From assembly GCA_900769835.1 (NCBI GenBank), contig CAAGIE010000006.1, positions 1-22,859 of the forward strand: a stretch of DNA of 22,859 nt, in the 5' to 3' direction. The DNA is from an uncultured Oscillospiraceae bacterium (GTDB taxonomy: Bacteria; Bacillota; Clostridia; Oscillospirales; Oscillospiraceae). This document shows, one piece after another, positions 7,360 to 12,724 of the stretch. How positions within the stretch are numbered: the stretch's first letter is position 1; each line of letters starts with the position of its first letter. Both the position numbers and the translations under genes were made by a program. Below the pieces are notes generated by a model. The model did no database searches. It was not told the origin of the DNA and saw only the letters and a program-made list of their open reading frames with translations.

Positions 7360-8691
7360 TTAAACAAATACGCCCCAAATCAGGCTAATTAACAGAGAAA
7401 CTGCCACGGGAATCATGCAGGATGTCACGCAGATATCCAGATAGGACTCTTTGTGGGTGCAATTGGAAACTGCCAGGAGGGTCAGGACTGCGCCGTTATG
7501 GGGCAGTGTATCCAAACCGCCGGAGGCGATGGATGCCACACGGTGCAGATTAGCCGGGTCGATGCCCAACTCCGCCGCCTTTTCCAGATACTGAGGAGAG
7601 AGCGCTTCCAGAGCAATGGACATACCGCCGGAGGCAGAACCGGTGGCGCCCGCCAGCGTATTGACTGCCACAGCTTCGGAGAAGAGAATAGAACCGGGCA
7701 TTTTCATCATTGCATTTTTCAGCAATGTGAAACCGGGGACGGCCTTGACCACTGTGCCGAAACCCACTGCACAAGCAGTGTTCATAATAGCGGTCAGAGA
7801 GCCATTCGCACCGTCACCCACAGCGGGCAGGAGCTTCTTACCCTGCTTGATGTTCATAAGGGATGCCACAGCAATGCCACCAATCAGCGCCACCACGATG
7901 GCTTCGCTGGCGGAAAAAGGCACAAATTTCGGCAGGACGTTCAGCATCAGAACCACGACCACCAGGGGCAGCAGACCGCAGAGCCAGTGCCATTTGGGCA
8001 GAGCCATCAACTCGAAATCGTCTGCCTTATACTTGGGGTCTTCCACAAAGCAAAGCTGCTTGCGGCGGGCGCAACGGATGCGCCAGTCCAGATATATGTA
8101 GCCGGGAACGGCGATCAGCACGGCGGCTACCAGTCCCAGAACGGGTGCGGCGGCGGCTGTGGTGCCGTAATATTCCGTGGGGATAATGTTCTGAATTTGG
8201 GGTGTGCCGGGAATAGCGGTCATGGTAATGCCGAATGCACCGTATGCAATGGCGCCGGGCAACAGTGTCCGGGGCAGGTTTGCTTCCCGATAGATGGCGT
8301 AGCCCATAGGATAGATCACAAACACCACAACGAACAAAGAAATGCCGCCGTAAGTCATCAGCATACAGGGCAGAACCACCGCCAAAAGAGCATAGCGGGA
8401 GCCGATGAATTTCACCAGTTTATTAGCAAGACTGCGTGCAGAACCGGTAGCGTCCATGATCTTGCCATAGACCGCACCCAGGAAGAATGCCGGGAACCAG
8501 GAACACACATAGTCCGCAACGCCTCTCATATAGTCGCCCATATAAGCTTTGAGCAAATTCAGGCCGCCCAGCGCCGCCACAAACACAGCGCACACCGGTG
8601 CCACCCAAATGATACTGTGACCCTTATAAGCCAGCACCACCAGTGCCAACAAGCCCACAAAAATGCCGATAAGAGAAATCGTAGGATTCAC
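7360..8691 (-). CDS. GntP family permease (organic or sugar acid uptake)
   Basis: The protein is about 443 residues with around twelve hydrophobic segments. It contains motifs of the GntP (gluconate:H+ symporter) family: GATGSASGGMSIALEAL and a SGGLDTLPHNGAVLTLL segment near the C terminus; the second is typical of GntP members that carry other carboxylates such as hydroxybutyrate. It should import a carboxylate by proton symport. The longest frame begins at 8754, but residues before the membrane domain are unlike the family; GTG at 8691 is preferred, with AGGGGG about 9 bases upstream and the N terminus then reading VNPTISLIGIF. It is the first gene of the seven-gene operon, with a likely promoter at 8722-8750. 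The substrate is unknown. Confidence 0.88.
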   Translation of the reverse strand: MNPTISLIGIFVGLLALVVLAYKGHSIIWVAPVCAVFVAALGGLNLLKAYMGDYMRGVADYVCSWFPAFFLGAVYGKIMDATGSARSLANKLVKFIGSRYALLAVVLPCMLMTYGGISLFVVVFVIYPMGYAIYREANLPRTLLPGAIAYGAFGITMTAIPGTPQIQNIIPTEYYGTTAAAAPVLGLVAAVLIAVPGYIYLDWRIRCARRKQLCFVEDPKYKADDFELMALPKWHWLCGLLPLVVVVLMLNVLPKFVPFSASEAIVVALIGGIAVASLMNIKQGKKLLPAVGDGANGSLTAIMNTACAVGFGTVVKAVPGFTLLKNAMMKMPGSILFSEAVAVNTLAGATGSASGGMSIALEALSPQYLEKAAELGIDPANLHRVASIASGGLDTLPHNGAVLTLLAVSNCTHKESYLDICVTSCMIPVAVSLLISLIWGVFV

Positions 8692-8721
8692 AGAACACAA
8701 CCCCCTTCTTTCCTTGATATC

Positions 8722-8750
8722 ATTGTATCGCAAACCCCCGGAAAAAGCAA
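8722..8750 (-). promoter_or_regulatory. Probable sigma-A promoter of the GntP/GH operon
   Basis: On the minus strand, TTGCTT (8745-8750) and TACAAT (8722-8727) are separated by 17 bases, upstream of the GTG start at 8691. The -10 matches consensus 5/6; the -35 is weak (3/6), as expected for a regulated operon. An imperfect inverted repeat, TTGATAT...ATCGCAA (8714-8733), overlaps the -10 and could be an operator; this is weak evidence. Confidence 0.45.
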
Positions 8751-8788
8751 GCAAAACCCCAGTTTTTGACTTGCAGATTTTGAAAGGG

Positions 8789-8817
8789 TTGACAATGTAT
8801 ATTTCGGGGTGTATAAT
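8789..8817 (+). promoter_or_regulatory. Consensus sigma-A promoter for the 31-aa ORF
   Basis: TTGACA (8789-8794) and TATAAT (8812-8817) are both perfect hexamers with an optimal 17-base spacer. Transcription should start near 8824, leaving an 18-base leader before the ATG at 8842. This and the SPFH operon promoter are the only ones in the window with two perfect hexamers. Confidence 0.9.
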
Positions 8818-8841
8818 CGCATAAAATCACCAAAGGAGGTT

Positions 8842-8937
8842 ATGGCAATGCAGGCATTCTATCCCGTAAATAATAATTGGTCCGTCAAGCCTATGGATAA
8901 GCTGGATGCCGGACTTGTATTGCCATACTCTTTTTAA
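8842..8937 (+). CDS. Strongly expressed 31-aa small protein (unknown)
   Basis: ATG 8842 is preceded by AAAGGAGG ending 3 bases before it; a second in-frame ATG at 8848 has even better spacing (9 bases). The ORF ends at TAA 8935-8937. The product begins MAMQAFYPVNNNW and ends LDAGLVLPYSF. It has no cysteine, no obvious membrane segment and mixed charge, with aromatic residues at both ends. It lies between a perfect promoter and a strong intrinsic terminator, in a transcript of only about 180 bases, which argues for real expression. I do not recognise the family. It could be a small regulatory or structural protein, a peptide precursor, or the coding part of a dual-function small RNA. The neighbouring genes do not settle this. 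Confidence 0.65.
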   Translation: MAMQAFYPVNNNWSVKPMDKLDAGLVLPYSF

Positions 8938-8958
8938 GATACTATCCGTATAAAGAGT
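8927..8958 (+). other. Hairpin at the end of the 31-aa ORF
   Basis: ACTCTTT (8927-8933) pairs with AAAGAGT (8952-8958) around an 18-base loop that contains the stop codon. It stands just upstream of the terminator hairpin and may help stabilise the small transcript or affect stop-codon readout. The 7-bp stem with a long loop is modest support. Confidence 0.35.
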
Positions 8959-8962
8959 CGCA

Positions 8963-9002
8963 GTGCAAGCCGAAAGCATTCTTTTCGGCTTGCACTTTTT
9001 TA
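8963..9002 (+). terminator. Intrinsic terminator of the 31-aa ORF unit
   Basis: A perfect 13-bp stem GTGCAAGCCGAAA (8963-8975) with its complement at 8983-8995 encloses a 7-base loop and is followed directly by seven T residues. Confidence 0.92.
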
Positions 9003-9015
9003 TATGGCATTTCGA

Positions 9016-9109
9016 GGATTTCGGAGAAATCCGTGGGAATCCCCATCCCATGCAGGTGATTGCCACGCCGGTCGCAATGACCGATCCGGGCCGTCCGGGT
9101 GGCCGGCCC
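9016..9109. repeat. Cluster of palindromic repeats, including a gattgcc...cgcaatg element
   Basis: The spacer between the small-ORF terminator and the methyltransferase holds three successive palindromes: GGATTTC-gga-GAAATCC (9016-9032); a gattgccacgccggtcgcaatg element (9058-9079) whose ATTGC/GCAAT ends pair; and GGGCCGTCC-gggt-GGCCGGCCC (9088-9109, one mismatch). The middle element is a shorter version of one at 11261-11295. From memory such elements are dispersed between genes in gut Clostridia. No clear promoter was seen here. Confidence 0.6.
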
Positions 9110-9132
9110 CTACAGTGAAAAGGAGCATCATT

Positions 9133-9921
9133 ATGGAAAACAACCGGTATCTCGCGCAGTATTACGAAAATTACGATGAGGACGGCCGTCTGCTGTCCCG
9201 GCGGGGCAATGTGGAATTCGCCACCACTATGCGGTACATCGAGAAATACCTGCGGCCCGGTATGCGTGTGCTGGAGATCGGTGCCGCCACCGGCCGCTAT
9301 TCCCACACCCTGGCCCGAAATGGCTACCGGGTAGATGCGGTGGAGCTGATCGAACACAATATTGAGATTTTTAAGAATAACACCCAACCCGATGAAAATA
9401 TCACCATCGCCCAGGGCAATGCCAAAGACCTGCATTTTATTCCCGATAACACCTACGACATCACCCTCCTTCTTGGGCCTATGTACCATCTATACACGCC
9501 GGAGGATAAACTGCAGGCCCTTCAAGAAGCCCTTCGGGTTACCAAAAAGGGCGGTATTGTTTTTGCGGCCTACTGTATGGGAGATCCCTCTATTATGATG
9601 TACGGTTTCAAGAAAGGTTTGATCAACGAAATCATCGAAAAGTGTATGCTGGATCCCGTTACTTTTGAGACCTTTTCAAAGCCCTGGGATCTGTTTGAGT
9701 TGTACCGCAAGGAAGATATCGACGCTCTGCGAAGCCGTCTCCCCGTAACCCAACTTCATTTTGTCGCCACCGACGGCTATGTCAACCATATGCGAGAAAC
9801 GGTAGATGCTATGGACGAGGCTACTTACGATCTCTTCCTGCGCTACCATTTTGCCACCTGCGAGCGTCAGGACCTGGTTGGCTATTCCAATCATACTTTG
9901 GATATTTTCCGAAAGGAGTAA
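9133..9921 (+). CDS. Class I SAM-dependent methyltransferase
   Basis: The 262-residue protein has SAM-binding motif I VLEIGAATGRYS at 46-57, the acidic end of strand 2 in VDAVELIEHN at 67-76, a GNAKDL motif II-like segment near 95-100, and YDITLLLGPMYHL with EALRVTKKGGIVF (motif III-like). This is the standard Rossmann methyltransferase core of the Methyltransf_11/25 type; the substrate is probably a small molecule but is not identifiable. ATG 9133 is chosen over the longer frame from 9004 because AAAAGGAG lies 8 bases before it and the earlier stretch runs through palindromic repeats. The next gene begins 4 bases after its stop, so the two are co-transcribed. Confidence 0.88.
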   Translation: MENNRYLAQYYENYDEDGRLLSRRGNVEFATTMRYIEKYLRPGMRVLEIGAATGRYSHTLARNGYRVDAVELIEHNIEIFKNNTQPDENITIAQGNAKDLHFIPDNTYDITLLLGPMYHLYTPEDKLQALQEALRVTKKGGIVFAAYCMGDPSIMMYGFKKGLINEIIEKCMLDPVTFETFSKPWDLFELYRKEDIDALRSRLPVTQLHFVATDGYVNHMRETVDAMDEATYDLFLRYHFATCERQDLVGYSNHTLDIFRKE

Positions 9922-9925
9922 CACT

Positions 9926-10705
9926 ATGTTGTTAACAGAATTCGATCCGGAAAGACGCGCTGTTATCAATCCGGATATGGTGCATAAGCCTGTCTCGGAT
10001 TTCCCGGAAACAGTGATTTCTATTTTCTCCCACACCCTGTTTAACGCGGTGCTGAATTTTCTGGGCGGTACGCCCATCTCCCAGGTCAAAGATGTGGACG
10101 GACATCATCCCATCTATGAGGTGACATACAACGGAAAACGCTTTGGCTTTTGCAAGGCTCGGCTGGGCGCTCCTGCCTGTGTGGGAAGCTTTGAAGACAT
10201 CATTCCTATGGGTGCAAAACGGTTTATCCTGATGGGCAACTGCGGTGTTTTGGATAAACGCATTGAGGACTGCGGCATCATTATCCCTACCCGGGCAATC
10301 CGGGATGAGGGCACCAGCTACCATTACGCACCGGCAAGCGACTACATCGATGTAAACCGCAAGTATGTGGATATTTTTTGCTCTGTACTACAGGAATTCG
10401 GATACCCCTACGTCACCGGCACCACCTGGACCACTGATGCTTTCTACCGAGAAACACGGCAGAAAGTGGAAAAGCGCAAGCAAATGGGCGCCATTTGCGT
10501 AGAGATGGAGTGCGCCGCTATGCAAGCCATGTGTGACTTCCGGGGCGTGGAATTTTTCCAATTCTTCTACGCCGGGGATAACCTGGACCATTCCACCTGG
10601 GATCCTCGCAGTCTCTCCGGCACAGCCCGGCTGGAGGATAAAGAAAAAATTGCCTTGCTTGCCTTTGAATTTGCTTGTAAAATAGAAACGGAGGAAAAGA
10701 TATGA
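9926..10705 (+). CDS. Nucleoside phosphorylase (uridine phosphorylase-like)
   Basis: This 259-residue protein belongs to the PNP/UDP phosphorylase family: phosphate/base-binding GNCGVL at 104-109 (GxxGxL-type loop), RDEGTSYHY at 126-134, and ribose-binding VEMECAA at 192-198, the hallmark VEME(C/S)AA motif. It should cleave a nucleoside to base and ribose-1-phosphate, or act on a related N-glycoside. The RDEGTSYHY segment resembles uridine-phosphorylase-like members more than classical trimeric PNP. ATG 9926 has AAAGGAG about 9 bases upstream and follows the methyltransferase stop by 4 bases. Its stop overlaps the next ATG (ATGA at 10702-10705). The substrate base cannot be told from sequence alone. 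Confidence 0.87.
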   Translation: MLLTEFDPERRAVINPDMVHKPVSDFPETVISIFSHTLFNAVLNFLGGTPISQVKDVDGHHPIYEVTYNGKRFGFCKARLGAPACVGSFEDIIPMGAKRFILMGNCGVLDKRIEDCGIIIPTRAIRDEGTSYHYAPASDYIDVNRKYVDIFCSVLQEFGYPYVTGTTWTTDAFYRETRQKVEKRKQMGAICVEMECAAMQAMCDFRGVEFFQFFYAGDNLDHSTWDPRSLSGTARLEDKEKIALLAFEFACKIETEEKI

Positions 10706-11250
10706 ATGCTTTGATTGACATTTCCAGCACTGTTATCAAAACCGAGCGGCTGATCCTGCGGCCCTGGCGGGAGACAGACCTTGCAGATTTTTACGAATAC
10801 TGCAAGGTGGATGGCGTCGGCCAGATGGCCGGTTGGCTTCCCCACGAGAATATTGAGGTCTCCAGGAGGATTTTGGAGGGCTTTATAAAAGCCAAAAACG
10901 ATTTTGCCATAGAGTGTCATGGAAAAGTCATTGGTTCGCTGGGAATTCAGGAATACAAAGAAGAAAACTATCCGGAGCTTTGCTATCTGCGCGGTCGGGT
11001 GATCGGCTATGTGCTTTCCAAAGATTACTGGGGTCAGGGACTGATGCCGGAGGCCGTGCAGGCGGTGATGGACTACGCTTTTCGGGTGTTGCGGCTGGAC
11101 TTTCTGCTGGTGAGCCATTTTGTATGGAACAGCCAGTCCCGCCGGGTCATTGAAAAGAGCGGCTTTACCTACCTGCAGGACGGTATTCACGAAACTCGTT
11201 ACGGCACACAAGAGCCGGTGCGGGAATATATCAAAAGAAGAAGTTTTTAA
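10702..11250 (+). CDS. GNAT family N-acetyltransferase (RimJ/RimL-like)
   Basis: The 182-residue protein begins with the TERLILRPWRETDL segment typical of RimJ/RimL-type acetyltransferases and has the acetyl-CoA motif region IGYVLSKDYWGQGLMPEAV (about 101-119), followed by WNSQSRRVIEKSGF (142-155), the usual N-x-x-S-x-x-V-x-E-K-x-G-F element. It transfers acetyl from acetyl-CoA to an amine, either a ribosomal-protein N terminus or a small molecule. Its ATG overlaps the phosphorylase stop by 4 bases, so it is translationally coupled; GGAGGAAAAG lies just upstream. The specific substrate is unknown. Confidence 0.9.
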   Translation: MNALIDISSTVIKTERLILRPWRETDLADFYEYCKVDGVGQMAGWLPHENIEVSRRILEGFIKAKNDFAIECHGKVIGSLGIQEYKEENYPELCYLRGRVIGYVLSKDYWGQGLMPEAVQAVMDYAFRVLRLDFLLVSHFVWNSQSRRVIEKSGFTYLQDGIHETRYGTQEPVREYIKRRSF

Positions 11251-11260
11251 CTTATACGGA

Positions 11261-11295
11261 GATTGCCACGCCGGTGTGCGTACCGGCTCGCAATG
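11261..11295. repeat. Palindromic intergenic repeat (copy 2)
   Basis: This element shares gattgccacgccggt and cgcaatg with the one at 9058-9079, but carries 13 extra bases that complete an inner stem: GCCGGT (11270-11275) pairs with ACCGGC (11282-11287), inside ATTGC/GCAAT outer ends. It sits in the 64-base gap between two acetyltransferase genes and could form an RNA hairpin in the operon transcript. Confidence 0.6.
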
Positions 11296-11314
11296 CCAAC
11301 GAAAAGGTGATTTT

Positions 11315-11806
11315 ATGATTATTGCTGAAACTCAGCGGCTAATTCTGCGGACAGTTGTGCCGGCGGATGCGGCGGTGATGTTTGACTACCGCAACAATGA
11401 GCGGTGCGCAAAATACCAACGGGGGCAGACGAAGGATCTGCCCGGTATTCAGGCATTGGTGCAGAAGCGTCAGCACGATACCGTCAGCACCGATGCGCCC
11501 TTTATGGTGGCGGTGGCACTGAAAAGTGGCGAAATGATCGGTGAAATTGTGGTGATGCCCAACGACGGTGCTATCTCCTTAGGCTACACCTTCCACTATG
11601 ACCACCACCGCAAGGGCTACGCTTTTGAAGCCCTTTCCACCCTGATCGAAATGCTCCACGAAAAGTTCCCGGAGTGGGAATTCATCAGTTTCACAGAGCC
11701 GGAAAACATTGCAAGCCGTAACCTTTTGCAGAAATTGGGCTACCGGGATCTGGGTTATGCACCCTCCGTGGAATCTCAAGTGTTTGGAAAATGGCTCAAC
11801 GAATAA
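11315..11806 (+). CDS. GNAT family N-acetyltransferase
   Basis: The 163-residue protein opens with ETQRLILRTVVPADAAVMFDYR, as in RimJ/RimL-like acetyltransferases. It has a YTFHYDHHRKGYAFEAL segment (91-107) in the position of the acetyl-CoA loop (usually an R/Q-x-x-G-x-G/A pattern) and NIASRNLLQKLGYRDLG (131-147) at the C-terminal helix. ATG 11315 is selected over the upstream extension from 11120 because AAAAGG lies 8 bases before it and the extension crosses the repeat and the preceding gene. It is similar in type but not closely related in sequence to the acetyltransferase just upstream. It is the last gene before a terminator. Confidence 0.88.
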   Translation: MIIAETQRLILRTVVPADAAVMFDYRNNERCAKYQRGQTKDLPGIQALVQKRQHDTVSTDAPFMVAVALKSGEMIGEIVVMPNDGAISLGYTFHYDHHRKGYAFEALSTLIEMLHEKFPEWEFISFTEPENIASRNLLQKLGYRDLGYAPSVESQVFGKWLNE

Positions 11807-11807
11807 G

Positions 11808-11837
11808 AAAAGACCACCCAGGAGGGTGGTCTTTTTT
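11808..11837. terminator. Bidirectional intrinsic terminator
   Basis: AAAAGACCACCC (11808-11819) pairs perfectly with GGGTGGTCTTTT (11824-11835) around a 4-base loop. T-rich flanks on both strands make it suitable for both converging units, the GNAT operon and the carbon-nitrogen hydrolase gene. Confidence 0.92.
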
Positions 11838-12630
11838 ATTTGAAGATTTCGGGGCGGAGGCCCATATTGATAAAGTCGTCGTTGCGAACCATACCGCCGC
11901 CAAAGCCGGCAGTACGCATATACTTTTGGGTCGGGTCTACCTCTGCGGTGATGCTGCCCACATCCTTACCCATATCCTGCAGGATCCGGCCGTCCGGGGC
12001 GACGATCATAGAACAACCGCCCTTTTCGTCCGTACCCATAGAATAGGAAGAACGGGCAACAAAAGCATTACAACGGAATGCCGTCAGTTTTGCCTGGGCG
12101 CGGATCATATCCGTCCGCTCCCCTCTCTGGTAGCCGGGGATCAGGATCACGTCCGGCTTTTGGGAGGCCAGATACTCGATCTGCTCGTTATAATACACGT
12201 CGTAGCAGGTCATAAAACCGAATCGAATGCCGTCTACATCGCAGGTGCAGGCGCCATCGCCATAATTGACCTTTAACGCCACCTCGGAGGGCGGCAAATG
12301 GATCTTATCGTAACGGAACGCCACCTGACCCTTGCGGTCATAGAGATAAGTGCTGTTCCAAAGACCGCCGTCACGATCCTCCAGCACATTGATGGCCACC
12401 ATTTTTCCGCTTTTTGCGGCAAAATCCGCGGCGGCGCGGAGCATCTGCTTTGCACGAGGCAGAGCCGCCAATTCCTTTTCCGGGTCGGAAAGACCGCCGG
12501 CATTGGAGTATTCCGGCAAAACTATCAGTTCGCCCTCTGCCTTTTCCATTTCGGAAAGCAGAAATTCGCCGATGGTCACGTCCGGCTGTTCACCCGCAAA
12601 ATAAGGCGGTTGTACCACTGTAATTTTCAT
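11836..12630 (-). CDS. Carbon-nitrogen hydrolase (nitrilase superfamily)
   Basis: The 264-residue protein shows the Glu-Lys-Cys triad of the nitrilase superfamily: E40 in LIVLPEYSNAG, K109 in FRYDKIHLPP and C142 in FMTCYDVYY. The length is typical of single-domain amidase-type members (omega-amidase, carbamoylputrescine amidase and similar). It hydrolyses a C-N bond of an amide or carbamoyl compound in the cytoplasm; the substrate cannot be fixed. The longest frame extends to 12705, but that extension crosses promoter and terminator sequence. ATG 12630, giving MKITVVQPPY, is preceded by AAAAGGGGG and matches the family N terminus. It is a single-gene unit with promoter at 12656-12684. Confidence 0.9.
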   Translation of the reverse strand: MKITVVQPPYFAGEQPDVTIGEFLLSEMEKAEGELIVLPEYSNAGGLSDPEKELAALPRAKQMLRAAADFAAKSGKMVAINVLEDRDGGLWNSTYLYDRKGQVAFRYDKIHLPPSEVALKVNYGDGACTCDVDGIRFGFMTCYDVYYNEQIEYLASQKPDVILIPGYQRGERTDMIRAQAKLTAFRCNAFVARSSYSMGTDEKGGCSMIVAPDGRILQDMGKDVGSITAEVDPTQKYMRTAGFGGGMVRNDDFINMGLRPEIFK

Positions 12631-12655
12631 CACGATACCCCCTTTTCCTGGCTTT

Positions 12656-12684
12656 ATTATAATGCGGAGCATTTCAAAAAGCAA
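12656..12684 (-). promoter_or_regulatory. Probable promoter of the carbon-nitrogen hydrolase gene
   Basis: On the minus strand, TTGCTT (12679-12684) and a perfect TATAAT (12656-12661) are 17 bases apart. The -35 lies directly beyond the T tract of the upstream ATPase terminator. The -35 hexamer and the bases after it (TTGCTTTTT) are the same as in the GntP operon promoter. Confidence 0.6.
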
Positions 12685-12685
12685 C

Positions 12686-12720
12686 AAAAAATCTCCAAAC
12701 GCCAATGGCGTTTGGAGATT
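12686..12720 (-). terminator. Intrinsic terminator of the SPFH/ATPase operon
   Basis: AATCTCCAAACGCC (12690-12703) and its exact complement (12707-12720) form a 14-bp stem with a 3-base loop. In the minus direction a T run follows. It lies 4 bases past the ATPase stop codon. Confidence 0.92.
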
Positions 12721-12724
12721 CTCT

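Noticed and set aside
5967..7388. 473-codon plus-strand frame opposite the GH1 gene
   Set aside because: Shadow of a full-length GH1 enzyme with both catalytic glutamates; no independent signal.
8963..9109. Successive palindromes as a possible CRISPR array or riboswitch
   Set aside because: The palindromes differ in sequence and have no regular spacers, and no known riboswitch core was recognised; a terminator plus dispersed repeats explains them better.
8827..9489. 220-codon minus-strand frame across the small-ORF unit and methyltransferase start
   Set aside because: It runs through a strong terminator and palindromic repeats, and overlaps the methyltransferase SAM-binding region; no ribosome binding site.
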